Assembly: GCA_947176505.1 (NCBI GenBank)
Contig: CAMWQW010000014.1
Coordinates: forward strand, 51,557-115,556
Direction of reading: 5' to 3'
Length of the DNA stretch: 64,000 nucleotides
DNA from: an uncultured Lachnospiraceae bacterium
Lineage (GTDB): Bacteria > Bacillota > Clostridia > Lachnospirales > Lachnospiraceae
The notes beneath the pieces are model-generated. The model made no database searches. It was not told the DNA's origin and saw only the letters and a program-made list of their open reading frames with translations. This document shows, in pieces, positions 9,279-19,056 of the stretch. How positions within the stretch are numbered: the stretch's first letter is position 1; each line of letters begins with the position of its first letter. Position numbers and translations under genes: made by a program.

Positions 9279-9325
9279 CTTTATTTCTATCAGTAATAAC
9301 CACCGGTCGCGTATGCATGTCTCTT

Positions 9326-10519
9326 TTACTTCCGGCTCTCCAGCGCAGAGAACACAACGTTGCGCATTCTGCGCGTATACCCCGTGATTCCGGAATCACA
9401 TCTTTGCAACATGATTAACAGCGTCATGTCATTTACCGGATCGTTCGTCATATATGTGCCCAGCCAGCCGTCCCAGCCATACTCACCTTTACTTCCTATA
9501 TACGCCGCCTCTTCCGGCACCGTCATAATCCTCATCAGATTACCGTAACTGTGTCCCGCCAGCGATTCCCATGTCTTCATTCCACGCTGCTGGTCAGAAG
9601 TTATATGTGCCGTAGTCATATATTCTACCGTTTGCGGCGACAGAATGCTTACTCCCTGATAGGTTCCATGTCCCAGCAGCATCTGTGTGAACTTAGCATA
9701 ATCATCTATTGTGGAGCACAACCCCGCCCCGCCCGATTCAAATGCCGGCGGTAGTTCCATTTTATTCTGAATGCCAAGATGACATTCCCTCTCTTCTATC
9801 AGTCCGTCCTCTGTCTCTCGATACACCTTGGCAAGACGCTCCTGTTTATCCGGCGCCACATAAAACCCTGTATCTGTCATTCCAAGCGGATCGAATATTT
9901 TTTTCGACAGAAATTCTCCAAAGCGCATTCCCGATACAACTTCCACAACAGCGCCCAGCACGTCCGCGGACAAGCCGTACTGCCAAGACTCCCCGGGCAT
10001 AAAAGCAAGAGGAATCTGTCCGATTCTGTCGGCAATCTCTAATGTGGTAAGCGCCTTATCCGTCAAAAGCTTCTGTTTAATCTCTTCGACCAGCCTTTCA
10101 CTCCTGACTTCTGCGGGATTGCTTTCACCAAGATAAACCAGCCCGGAAGTCATATTGAGCAGATTCTGTATCGTCATCGGTCTTGTGACCGGCACCGCCA
10201 CTCCGCAATCCACCACATACTGATTCCGAAAACTTGGAAGATAATCGGACACATGGTCCAATAAGTCAATTCTGCCTTCTTCGAGCAATATCATGACCGC
10301 CGCCGCCGTAATCGGCTTTGTCATGGAATACAGACGATGTATCGTGTCCCTCGTCATTTTACGCCCGGTCGAAATATCACGATACCCCGATTCATGGTAA
10401 TACTGCTCTTCACCGTGCTGTATCACCATGCAGCTTACTCCTGACACGAATCCTTTGTCAGTCATCTCCCGTGCAATTTCACCCAGTCTTTCCAGTTTTC
10501 TTCGATTCATATCCCTCAC
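9326..10519 (-). CDS. serine hydrolase of the beta-lactamase class C/EstB type
   Basis: 397 residues. The SxxK nucleophile motif SMTK sits in RLYSMTKPITAAAVMILLEEG, and a Tyr motif of the YxN/YxS type (YGLS) in ESWQYGLSADVLG. There is no signal peptide, so it is a cytoplasmic esterase/peptidase-like enzyme rather than a secreted penicillinase. The substrate is unknown. The GTG start at 10519 has AAAGGAG 8 nt upstream. It is divergent from the glycoside hydrolase operon, so it could take part in deacetylating imported glycans, but that is context only. Confidence 0.85.
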   Translation of the reverse strand: MRDMNRRKLERLGEIAREMTDKGFVSGVSCMVIQHGEEQYYHESGYRDISTGRKMTRDTIHRLYSMTKPITAAAVMILLEEGRIDLLDHVSDYLPSFRNQYVVDCGVAVPVTRPMTIQNLLNMTSGLVYLGESNPAEVRSERLVEEIKQKLLTDKALTTLEIADRIGQIPLAFMPGESWQYGLSADVLGAVVEVVSGMRFGEFLSKKIFDPLGMTDTGFYVAPDKQERLAKVYRETEDGLIEERECHLGIQNKMELPPAFESGGAGLCSTIDDYAKFTQMLLGHGTYQGVSILSPQTVEYMTTAHITSDQQRGMKTWESLAGHSYGNLMRIMTVPEEAAYIGSKGEYGWDGWLGTYMTNDPVNDMTLLIMLQRCDSGITGYTRRMRNVVFSALESRK

Positions 10520-10898
10520 ACTTCTATCTCCTTTTATATTTCCTTAATGCTCCCTCATTTTTCCTGTTCTTTCCTATTTTTCCCATGCTTTCTTATTTTC
10601 TGTACTTGCTCACACTTTACCGCCTCATCCTGCCACGCCTCTAATTGATATACATTACAATCGTAATCTACACTAAATAATATAACACATTATTGCTCTC
10701 CTGTAATTATGAAATATGCATGACTGCCGCATACTAACGATACATTGCTTTATTTACTAAAAATGCATGCACGAAATCAGCAATTTGGCAAGTAGCCATC
10801 ACATCACAAATAAGGTATACTGTGCTCATGGAAAATATTATCTGATAGAAATAATGTTGAAGCAGCACAACAAGCCAAGCTTCAGAACGGAGGTAACG
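10520..10898. other. divergent regulatory interval before the GH42-GH29 operon
   Basis: 379 nt, AT-rich. A TATACT at 10816-10821 may be the plus-strand -10, with no recognisable -35, as expected for an activator-dependent promoter. Two ATGCATG-containing elements (AATATGCATGACTGC and AAAATGCATGCACG) lie upstream and could be regulator sites. The in-frame ATG at 10767 of the GH42 reading frame lies here but has no SD. Confidence 0.35.
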
Positions 10899-12917
10899 AT
10901 GATAGAAAGCAGCAAAGTACAGAAAATCTTATACGGCGGAGATTACAATCCGGAACAATGGGCTGAGGATACATGGGAGGAGGATATGCGGCTGCTTAAA
11001 CTGGCGCATATTGATATTGTAACTCTAAATGTATTCAGCTGGGCGGCACTGCAGCCGTCTGAAGATACCTACTGCTTTGATAAATTAGATAAAATCATAG
11101 ATACGGTTACGCGGCACGGCATGAAAATCTGTCTCGCCACTTCCACGGGAGCTCATCCCGCGTGGATGGCACGGAAATATCCCGATATCCTCAGAACCGA
11201 ATTTAACGGCATGAAGCGCAAATTCGGCAGTCGCCATAATTCATGCCCTAACAGCCCTACTTATCGTAAATATTCGGTCGCTCTTGCCGCCAAATTAGCC
11301 GAACGCTACAAATCCTGCGACAATATTGTGTCATGGCACATTGCCAACGAATACGGCGGAGAATGCTACTGCGACAACTGCGAGAAAGCATTCCGCATAT
11401 GGCTGCAAAACAAATACAAGACCATTGATGCCGTCAACGAGGCATGGGATACCGCCTTCTGGGGTCACACTTTCTATGACTTTGAAGATATTGTACTGCC
11501 TAACATGCTTTCAGAGCATTTTGAAGTCAACAGAACAACTTTTCAAGGTATTTCTTTAGATTACAGAAGATTTAACTCCGAGAGTATCCTTGACTGTTTT
11601 CGGCTGGAATATGACGCCATTCATGCCATCACACCGGACATTCCGATTACCACCAATCTGATGGGTAATTATCAGCCTCTCGACTATCAGATGTGGGCAA
11701 AATATATGGACTTTATTTCATGGGACAACTATCCGGCTTACAACGCTACTTTGGAGGACACCGCTTTCAAACATGATTTGATGCGCGGCATCAAACAAGG
11801 CAAACCTTTTGCCTTAATGGAACAGACGCCCAGTGTGACCAACTGGCATCCTTACAATGCCTTGAAACGTCCGGGCGTAATGCGTCTGTGGAGCTATCAG
11901 GCAGTGGCGCACGGAGCCGATACCGTCATGTTCTTCCAGCTAAAGCGAAGTATCGGTGCCTGCGAAAAATACCACGGCGCCGTCATTGACCATGCCGGTC
12001 ATGAAAATACGCGAGTCTTCCGCGAAATCACACATCTTGGTGCGGAACTTGAGAAAATCGGCTCTCTGACACTCGGTGCCAGAACGCAGTCCAAAGCAGC
12101 CATCGTCTTTGACTGGGATAACTGGTGGGCGACCTATTACTCGGCAGGTCCAAGCGTCAACTTACAGTATTGCGATGAGATATTGAATTACTATAAAGCT
12201 TTTAATAACCTGAACATTCCCGTGGATTTCATTGGGGTGGATGACGATTTGTCCCACTACGCTTTCGTTATAGCTCCGGTTCTTTATATGGTGAAACCCG
12301 GTTATGACGAGAAAATCAGACAATTTGTCAAAGACGGCGGCAGATTCTTAACCACCTTCTTCAGCGGCTATGTGGATGACCACGATCTGGTTACCGTTGG
12401 CGGCTATCCGGGTAAACTTCGGGATATCCTAGGTATCTGGGTGGAAGAGGAGGACGCGCTTCCCGCCGAGGCATGCAACAGCTTCACCTACAAAGACATT
12501 ACCTACCCTGCTACCCTCATCTGTGATCTTTTGCATACCGAAGGCGCAAGGACGCTGTGCGAATATGAACAGGATTTCTATGCGGGTATGCCGGCGCTTA
12601 CCTGCAATAGCTTCGGCGAGGGCGCCGCATATTACGTTGCAACCCGGTCCAACGCAGATTTCTACCGCACTCTTGTAAGTGAAATCTGTGCAGATGCCGG
12701 TATTTCTCCGATTATAGACACCCCTGACTGCATCGAGGTGACAAAACGTACCAATGCAAACGGCACTTTCCTGTTCTTCTTAAACCATGACGAGAAGATA
12801 CATGATATCAAATTAAACCTTGCTGGCACAAACATTCTCAATGATGTCACCTACCGCAGCGGAGATATTCTCTCGCTGCCTGCCAAAGATGTGGCAATCA
12901 TACATGAATCGAGGTAA
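10899..12917 (+). CDS. GH42 beta-galactosidase, cytoplasmic
   Basis: 672-residue glycoside hydrolase family 42 enzyme, retaining, removing terminal beta-D-galactose. The N-terminal TIM barrel begins ILYGGDYNPEQW. The acid/base is Glu151 in WHIANEYGG and the nucleophile Glu308 in ALMEQTP. The zinc cluster Cys residues are kept: Cys116 in NSCPNSP and Cys156, 158 and 161 in CYCDNC. The trimerisation and C-terminal beta domains follow. Start ATG 10899 has GGAGG 5 nt upstream, so 44 codons of upstream open frame are excluded. It is 7 nt ahead of the GH29 gene. In this locus it would remove the galactose that caps xyloglucan side chains. Confidence 0.95.
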   Translation: MIESSKVQKILYGGDYNPEQWAEDTWEEDMRLLKLAHIDIVTLNVFSWAALQPSEDTYCFDKLDKIIDTVTRHGMKICLATSTGAHPAWMARKYPDILRTEFNGMKRKFGSRHNSCPNSPTYRKYSVALAAKLAERYKSCDNIVSWHIANEYGGECYCDNCEKAFRIWLQNKYKTIDAVNEAWDTAFWGHTFYDFEDIVLPNMLSEHFEVNRTTFQGISLDYRRFNSESILDCFRLEYDAIHAITPDIPITTNLMGNYQPLDYQMWAKYMDFISWDNYPAYNATLEDTAFKHDLMRGIKQGKPFALMEQTPSVTNWHPYNALKRPGVMRLWSYQAVAHGADTVMFFQLKRSIGACEKYHGAVIDHAGHENTRVFREITHLGAELEKIGSLTLGARTQSKAAIVFDWDNWWATYYSAGPSVNLQYCDEILNYYKAFNNLNIPVDFIGVDDDLSHYAFVIAPVLYMVKPGYDEKIRQFVKDGGRFLTTFFSGYVDDHDLVTVGGYPGKLRDILGIWVEEEDALPAEACNSFTYKDITYPATLICDLLHTEGARTLCEYEQDFYAGMPALTCNSFGEGAAYYVATRSNADFYRTLVSEICADAGISPIIDTPDCIEVTKRTNANGTFLFFLNHDEKIHDIKLNLAGTNILNDVTYRSGDILSLPAKDVAIIHESR

Positions 12918-12924
12918 ATATTTT

Positions 12925-14412
12925 ATGAAGAAAATAACAAATAAATCAGAATACCTTACACAAATCGACAAAGTTATCTCCAAAGGACCTTACCACGATA
13001 ATTGGGCATCTCTCACGAATTTCGAGATGCCGCTGTGGTATGCGAAAGCAAAGTTCGGTATCTTTGTCCACTGGGGACTTTACAGTGTTCCGGCATACGC
13101 CAACGAATGGTATTCCAGAAACATGTATATTCAAGGTTCGCCTGAATACGAACACCACATCAAAACATACGGTCCTCACAAAGATTTCGGATACAAAGAT
13201 TTTATTCCTCTTTTTAAGGCGGAAAATTTTGACCCTGATTTCTGGGCGGAGACTTTTGCTGCAGCAGGGGCAAAATATGTGGTCCCTGTAGCAGAACATC
13301 ACGATGGCTTCCAGATGTACAAAAGCGATTTATCCGTATACAATGCCGCGCAGATGGGACCATGTCGAGACATTATAGGAGAACTGAAATCTTCTTTTGA
13401 GAAAAAAGGACTGGTTTTCTGTACCTCCACGCACCGTGCGGAACACCACTGGTTTATGGGAAACGGCAAAGATTTCGACAGCGATATCAAAGAACCTTTG
13501 CACTGCGGTGATTTCTACTGGCCTTCGGAACAGCAGCAGCCCGACCATCAGGACTTATTTGCCACGCCATATCCGGACAGTGAATTTCTGGAAGACTGGC
13601 TGTGCCGCACCTGTGAAATCATTGACCGCTATCAGCCTAAAATTCTCTATTTCGACTGGTGGATCCAACACGAAGCATATAAACCCTATTTACGCAAAAT
13701 CGCAGCATACTACTATAACCGCGGTTTAGAGTGGGGATATCCCACCGCTATTTGTTACAAGCACGATGCAATGGCTTTCGGAAGCGGAATCGTAGATGTA
13801 GAACGAGGTAAATTTGCGGACACGAAACCTTACCATTGGCAGACAGACACCGCCATCGCCCGCAATTCATGGTGCCACACTACTTCTTTGGATTATAAGA
13901 GCAGTTATGAATTAATCTGCTATCTGATTGACGTCGTCAGCAAAAACGGCAATCTTCTGCTCAATGTCGGTCCCAAAGCGGATGGCACCTTTGCCAAAGA
14001 GGATGCCGCCATTTTGCGTGATATCGGAAACTGGCTTTCTGTAAACGGCGAAGCCATTTACAATACGAAACCGTGGCGCTATGCCGCCGAAGGACCTACA
14101 CTCGAAACAGAAGGACAATTCAGCGATGCTTCCTCCACCGTTTATACGTGCGAAGACTTCCGCTTTACCGCCGGAAACGGATGCATCTACGCTGCCTGTC
14201 TGTACTATCCAAATGACGGCAGAGTAACCATCCATGCTCTCTCCAAATCCAAGGATGCCAACAAGCCTAACTTCCACGGCATTATCCGAAATGTAGAGGT
14301 TCTTGGTTTTGCGGAACAGCCGGCTTATTCTATTGATGAAGAAGGAATGCATATCACGACACAGAATGTACAAAGTAATTTCCCCGTTGTATTCAAGGTG
14401 CTTGTAGAATAA
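12925..14412 (+). CDS. GH29 alpha-L-fucosidase, cytoplasmic
   Basis: 495 residues. The N-terminal (beta/alpha)8-like domain has the family signature KFGIFVHWGLYSVPAYANEW and VPVAEHHDGFQMY. The nucleophile is probably Asp244 in LYFDWWIQH. A C-terminal beta domain follows. No signal peptide. The start at 12925 has GAGG 10 nt upstream and follows the GH42 stop directly, so the genes are translationally close and cotranscribed. Known GH29 enzymes hydrolyse alpha-L-fucosides. Here the target would be fucose on galactose, a linkage more often handled by GH95, so linkage specificity is an open point. Confidence 0.94.
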   Translation: MKKITNKSEYLTQIDKVISKGPYHDNWASLTNFEMPLWYAKAKFGIFVHWGLYSVPAYANEWYSRNMYIQGSPEYEHHIKTYGPHKDFGYKDFIPLFKAENFDPDFWAETFAAAGAKYVVPVAEHHDGFQMYKSDLSVYNAAQMGPCRDIIGELKSSFEKKGLVFCTSTHRAEHHWFMGNGKDFDSDIKEPLHCGDFYWPSEQQQPDHQDLFATPYPDSEFLEDWLCRTCEIIDRYQPKILYFDWWIQHEAYKPYLRKIAAYYYNRGLEWGYPTAICYKHDAMAFGSGIVDVERGKFADTKPYHWQTDTAIARNSWCHTTSLDYKSSYELICYLIDVVSKNGNLLLNVGPKADGTFAKEDAAILRDIGNWLSVNGEAIYNTKPWRYAAEGPTLETEGQFSDASSTVYTCEDFRFTAGNGCIYAACLYYPNDGRVTIHALSKSKDANKPNFHGIIRNVEVLGFAEQPAYSIDEEGMHITTQNVQSNFPVVFKVLVE

Positions 14413-14566
14413 AACAGCCTCGCACTGGTGTATCATTCTTGCTAAATATCGCCCTTCTTGCACAAACCTATATTTCATGTTACGATATTTAAATGAACAA
14501 GTGTAGTATATAACATATTTTGATGCACCATGTCAAAAGAAGTATCGAGATGAAGGTCAGGGGAAA

Positions 14567-16210
14567 ATGATTCAGGATATGGATACCTTATTTATCGCTG
14601 ATGATGAAGCTTCCATCAGAGAAGGTCTTAAATATATTATTGACTGGGAATCACTGGGCTTTCGTCTGTGTGGCACATCTTCCAACGGAGAAGATGCGCT
14701 CGCACAGATTCTTGCTCTTAATCCCAGTCTTGTTATGCTGGATGTCAAAATGCCCAAGATGAAAGGCACGGATGTCATACGTCTTGCCAGAGAATCAGGT
14801 TATCAAGGTAAATGTATTATCTTAAGCGGTTACTCTGATTTCCAATATGCGCAGGAAGCCATCAAGAACGGCGTCAGCTTCTACGTCACCAAGCCAATTG
14901 ACGAAGAAGAACTTACTCGGGCAGTCATACAGATTAAGGCCATGTTATCCGAAGAAAGACTGCATTCTTCACATTTTACGGCATATCGGAATAAGGCAAA
15001 GCGTATTGTACTATGCGAGCTGATGACAAATACGCTGACTACGCCTCTGTCGGAAGCGGATTACGCCCATTTCCGTTTGGACGCTGATTCCTACCAAGTG
15101 GTGATTTGCGAAGATTTTCACACTCAATCTGCCGCTGCGCCTTATACTTTTGCAGAGCTGCTGAGAGTGACCAATAAAGATAATAATATTTTTGAACATT
15201 CTGAAATAGACGGACGGGATGTTGTCCTGTTAAAAGGCAGTCTTGGTCTGAACCGTCTCACGGATTTTCTGAAACGTTTTGACGAAATTACACCTCAGCC
15301 CGGAAGCCCGTTAGAATCTATGTTCTTGGCGTACGGCAGACCCGTTTTTGTACCGGAAGACATCCATTTGTCATATGAAGATGCATCTGCACTCTTAGAC
15401 CGTCGTTTTTTCTGTGCACAAGACCAACATGCGATGGGCTTTGACATGTTACCCTTTTCTACTCCTGATGCTATGACGCCTTCCGCCCGTCATGCGACGA
15501 TACATCTTGACGAAAAAACACTTCGCGATTACAGCGAGCGCTTCGTAGGCTATATTCAAACATATAACCGCTCGATGACAGTCGATGAGTTATCCATGTT
15601 GGAAGAATCTCTGTCGCACGTACCTGATCAGATTGGTGACATCAAGCTCTTTCTTACAGACTTATGCTTACAAATCAAAGGTGAAATCAAGAGAAATTAT
15701 GCTTCAGCAGAGATTCCCTTTGCCAGTAACTCCGCAATCATTGAGTTCATCGGTAATCAGAATTATTTGTATGAAATTATCCGATTTCTCTCGGAGCAAT
15801 TTGAAATTATCATGAATGCGATGGGCAATCCTTCCAGAGACACGATATTGGACGATATTCTTTATTATATTGACCATAATTTCCGGGACAATATCAAGCT
15901 CGAAACCATCGCTCCGCTTTTTGGCTATAACAGCGCCTACCTCGGTAAAATATTCACAAAATCAGTGGGCGAAAGTTTTAACTCCTATATCGATCACAAA
16001 CGCATTGACCAGTCAAAGCAGCTTTTATTGGAAAACAATCTGAAAGTATATGAGATTGCCGAGCAGGTCGGCTATAAAAACGTGGATTATTTCCACAAGA
16101 AATTCAAAAAATATGTGGGAATTAGTCCTGCAGAATTCCGCAAGGGACAGGATCCCGAATCGGCATTTGAAAAATACCCCCCCCCACAAAAAAAAGCCCC
16201 TAGAGCATAA
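14567..16210 (+). CDS. YesN-type AraC-family response regulator
   Basis: 547 residues. An N-terminal receiver domain (DDE near residues 12-14, phospho-acceptor Asp59 in MLDVKMP, YVTKPID) precedes a long middle region and a C-terminal AraC/XylS domain. Its two helix-turn-helices are near IKLETIAPLFGYNSAYLGK and VYEIAEQVGYKNVDYFHKKF. It is the expected partner of the YesM kinase at 20176-21987 on the other strand. GAAGG lies 9 nt before the ATG. The last codons cross a run of nine C and then eight A, so the C-terminus (YPPPQKKAPRA) is fragile to slippage. It probably activates the surrounding glycan operons. Confidence 0.94.
   Translation: MIQDMDTLFIADDEASIREGLKYIIDWESLGFRLCGTSSNGEDALAQILALNPSLVMLDVKMPKMKGTDVIRLARESGYQGKCIILSGYSDFQYAQEAIKNGVSFYVTKPIDEEELTRAVIQIKAMLSEERLHSSHFTAYRNKAKRIVLCELMTNTLTTPLSEADYAHFRLDADSYQVVICEDFHTQSAAAPYTFAELLRVTNKDNNIFEHSEIDGRDVVLLKGSLGLNRLTDFLKRFDEITPQPGSPLESMFLAYGRPVFVPEDIHLSYEDASALLDRRFFCAQDQHAMGFDMLPFSTPDAMTPSARHATIHLDEKTLRDYSERFVGYIQTYNRSMTVDELSMLEESLSHVPDQIGDIKLFLTDLCLQIKGEIKRNYASAEIPFASNSAIIEFIGNQNYLYEIIRFLSEQFEIIMNAMGNPSRDTILDDILYYIDHNFRDNIKLETIAPLFGYNSAYLGKIFTKSVGESFNSYIDHKRIDQSKQLLLENNLKVYEIAEQVGYKNVDYFHKKFKKYVGISPAEFRKGQDPESAFEKYPPPQKKAPRA
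16177..16195 (+). repeat. adjacent C9 and A8 homopolymer tracts inside the yesN 3' end
   Basis: Nine consecutive C (16177-16185) followed by ACAAAAAAAA, with eight A at 16188-16195. A one-base slip would move translation into another frame, which stays open to about 16310, replacing the short C-terminal tail after the HTH domain. Confidence 0.8.
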
Positions 16211-16250
16211 AGTCTCATGCAGGGTCTGCACTACCGTACATACGATACAA

Positions 16251-16284
16251 AAACTGCCATACCGGATAACCGATATGGCAGTTT
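16251..16284. terminator. bidirectional terminator between yesN and the solute-binding protein gene
   Basis: Stem AAACTGCCATA...TATGGCAGTTT with an inner CGG-ATAA-CCG, then GTTTATTATAT on the plus strand and an A-rich side on the other. The two flanking genes converge here. Confidence 0.82.
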
Positions 16285-16322
16285 GTTTATTATATAGGAA
16301 TAACGCTTAAATGATAAGATAC

Positions 16323-18050
16323 TTACTGTACAATTGCAACCTTCTCTGCAATAATGTTGGTCATCATCTCTTCTGCATCACTCATGCCCGTTGCTTCCAG
16401 TTCAGCAATCATTGCGTCATAGTTTGCATCGAATTCAGCCTCTGTGCCTGTTACGCACTTAATCAATGCTGACCATGCTACCTCATCGAGCTTATCCACG
16501 ATTTCACTAAACTCAAGCGGCATTGCATATGCCCAAAGAGGAGAATAATCAGGTGTCTCGAACTCATCCGGCTGCGGGAATACATCTACCAAAAGTTCAA
16601 CTCCCCATGCTTCACATGCTGCCTTCTCTTCTACGTTGTACTCGTTGATAACAGCATCCTTACTTGTTGTTGTATAAGTGCTTCCTGTAGGGTCTAAGAT
16701 ACCATCACCATAAGACGGGAACGGATAGTTGTGGAAACCAACACCTGTCTTCTTAGAGTAATCTGCATCTTCCTGAGAATACTTAATTTCTTCTTCTGTT
16801 CTGTAACGATGTCCTTCATCATCAACGAAGTAGTTTACACCTTCAATACCCCATTTGTTGAGTACCTGACCTTCGTCAGAGCAAAGGAAATCAATAAATT
16901 TAATTGCTGCAACGGGATCTTTACAAGAAGTTGTGATACCAACACCTGTTCCTGTTGTCAGACCCTGATACATAAGAGAAGGACACTTGATATCCGGTGA
17001 CATACCGGTCGGAAGACCTGCATAAGTAAGGTTGTACTTACCATCTGCCTTCAATACCTTCTCACCATCCTGATAATCCCAATCCTTGTCGAACAGACAT
17101 ACTACACGACCGGATGCAATCTTAGCAATGTAATCTTCATGAGTCTGCGTTGCAAATTCAGGATCAAGGATACCTTCATTGTACATACGGCATAACCACT
17201 TGAAATACTGTCTCTCATTATCGGAACGGAATTTGTAAACGCCCTTGTTGTCGTCTGTTACAATCCACTGTCCGTTATCAGGTGCACCGTCCGCGATAAA
17301 TCCGGCAGGGTTACCTAATGTGATAAGCCAATGCCAGTCAGAAGTGGACAATGTGATACCAATTTTATCAAGACCATCATCTGTCGTCGGGTTCTCGGCA
17401 ATGTAATCTTTAATCATAGTTTCCAATTCTTCCAGAGACTCAGGAATCTTGTAGTCTTTAGCCTTCAGAGCATCCCACTGAATCTGGATATTACCGCAAT
17501 CCTTAAATTTTGTACCGCCTACTACATAAGCAGATAACTGATAGATAGACGGATCGTCTGCGGACTGTTTTAATTTCTCAAATTCTTCGCCGTAAAGCTT
17601 CTTGATGTTAGGACCATACTGCTCAATCAAGTCTGTCATATCAATCATTGCGCCTGCGTCAATCATATTACCTGCAGAACCTTTTGCGAAAATGATATCC
17701 GGATAATTCTGTTCTGCAATCATCAGTGCAACTGCTTCACTTTCATCATTACCACCAACAGGACGTGTTGTCTTTAACTTAACACCGGTTGCCGCCGTGA
17801 TTGCCTCTGCAACGGGATCTGTCCAAGGATCATCCTGATTTGCATCTGCGTTAAAAAATGTCAGCTCAATCACTTCACCTGACGCTGTGCTGCCTGTATC
17901 TGCTGCCGCATCTGCATTGCTGCCACCATCAGTTGTTGTACTACCTGTATCAGCAGCCGGAGCATCACTTCCGCCGCCTCCACAGCCGGCAAGAGTACCG
18001 GCTACCATTGTCACTGCCAGTAACAATGCACAAATTTTTTTGTTTTTCAT
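16323..18050 (-). CDS. ABC sugar transporter solute-binding lipoprotein (LplA-like)
   Basis: 575 residues. Lipobox LAGC with Cys23 is followed by a Gly/Ser/Asp/Thr linker, then a large type 1 solute-binding domain of the roughly 550-residue class that pairs with LplB/YtcP permeases. It is expected to bind complex oligosaccharides at the outer face of the membrane. It is the last gene of the permease operon (19998 to 16323), with a consensus SD AAGGGAG. No ATPase gene is present, as usual for this class, which uses a shared MsmX-type ATPase. Context suggests xyloglucan oligosaccharides as ligand. Confidence 0.92.
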   Translation of the reverse strand: MKNKKICALLLAVTMVAGTLAGCGGGGSDAPAADTGSTTTDGGSNADAAADTGSTASGEVIELTFFNADANQDDPWTDPVAEAITAATGVKLKTTRPVGGNDESEAVALMIAEQNYPDIIFAKGSAGNMIDAGAMIDMTDLIEQYGPNIKKLYGEEFEKLKQSADDPSIYQLSAYVVGGTKFKDCGNIQIQWDALKAKDYKIPESLEELETMIKDYIAENPTTDDGLDKIGITLSTSDWHWLITLGNPAGFIADGAPDNGQWIVTDDNKGVYKFRSDNERQYFKWLCRMYNEGILDPEFATQTHEDYIAKIASGRVVCLFDKDWDYQDGEKVLKADGKYNLTYAGLPTGMSPDIKCPSLMYQGLTTGTGVGITTSCKDPVAAIKFIDFLCSDEGQVLNKWGIEGVNYFVDDEGHRYRTEEEIKYSQEDADYSKKTGVGFHNYPFPSYGDGILDPTGSTYTTTSKDAVINEYNVEEKAACEAWGVELLVDVFPQPDEFETPDYSPLWAYAMPLEFSEIVDKLDEVAWSALIKCVTGTEAEFDANYDAMIAELEATGMSDAEEMMTNIIAEKVAIVQ

Positions 18051-18155
18051 ACTTTTTCTCCCTTCTGTTGCTCACATTGATTACAATGCATCTTTATATT
18101 TGTATGTCGGCGCGCATATACACGCCGGCATAGAAATATCATTTCACTTAAAGAA

Positions 18156-19043
18156 TCAGTCTTTGACCGCTCCGACTGTCATACCGCCTACGAAATACTT
18201 CTGTAAGAACGGATAAACAATGATGATAGGCACAGTCGCCACAATTGTTACCGCCATTCGCACGGAAAGCGGTGATACGGCATTCTTCAACTGCTCCGCC
18301 GCATGCGGATCGATTTTAACTGTCGCCTTCTCCATAATCTCATACAATACATACTGCAAGGTCGGCAGCTCCTTCGCATACAGATATGTGTCCATGAAGG
18401 AGTTCCACTGTCCTACCGCGTAGAACAATGCTACTGTTGCCAGAACCGGTTTACACAACGGCAAAATAATCTTTGCCCAGATGATAAAATCATTAGCGCC
18501 GTCCACTCTCGCCGCTTCCTGTAACGCCATCGGAAGACCCTCGATAAACGAACGCACCAGTATCATATTGTAAACCCAGATCAAACCCGGAATGATATAA
18601 ACAAGGAAATTGTTACCCATCTTCAATGTTCTCATAAGAAGCAGGTATTCCGGAATCAGTCCGCCGCTGACATACATGGTAATAACAAACAGTGTGGTAA
18701 ATAATTTGTTAAAGTAGAAATCTTTTCTGCTAAGTACATATGCAAGCATCGCCGTACAGATTACGCCTGCTCCCGCACCGATTACCGTTCTCAAAACCGA
18801 AAGTACAAATGCCTTGCCTAAGTTATTTTCCTCAAATACATAGATATAATTGCTCCATGTAAACTTTCTCGGAATAATAAAATTGATATTGCGCATCGTA
18901 TCGATCGGATCGTTCAATGAGATTGCCAACACATTCAAAAACGGATAAACCGTGATGATAATCAAAAATATGAACACAACCAGTAGTATGTAATCTAAAA
19001 TATTATCACGACTCTTAATTCTGTTACTCTTTACATTCGCCAT
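18156..19043 (-). CDS. ABC sugar transporter permease (LplC/YtcP-like)
   Basis: 295 residues with six predicted membrane segments and the binding-protein-dependent transport signature EAARVDGANDFIIWAKIILP (EAA loop), which contacts the ATPase. The C-terminal FVGGMTVGAVKD is typical of the family. It is 13 nt downstream of the partner permease and has AAGGAGGG before its ATG. It forms the channel with the product of 19057-19998. Confidence 0.94.
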   Translation of the reverse strand: MANVKSNRIKSRDNILDYILLVVFIFLIIITVYPFLNVLAISLNDPIDTMRNINFIIPRKFTWSNYIYVFEENNLGKAFVLSVLRTVIGAGAGVICTAMLAYVLSRKDFYFNKLFTTLFVITMYVSGGLIPEYLLLMRTLKMGNNFLVYIIPGLIWVYNMILVRSFIEGLPMALQEAARVDGANDFIIWAKIILPLCKPVLATVALFYAVGQWNSFMDTYLYAKELPTLQYVLYEIMEKATVKIDPHAAEQLKNAVSPLSVRMAVTIVATVPIIIVYPFLQKYFVGGMTVGAVKD

Positions 19044-19056
19044 GGTCGTTCCCTCC

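Noticed and set aside
10767-10898. Upstream extension of the GH42 reading frame to an earlier ATG
   Set aside because: The ATG at 10899 has a consensus GGAGG at normal distance and begins at the usual GH42 N-terminus; the extension has no SD and covers the promoter.
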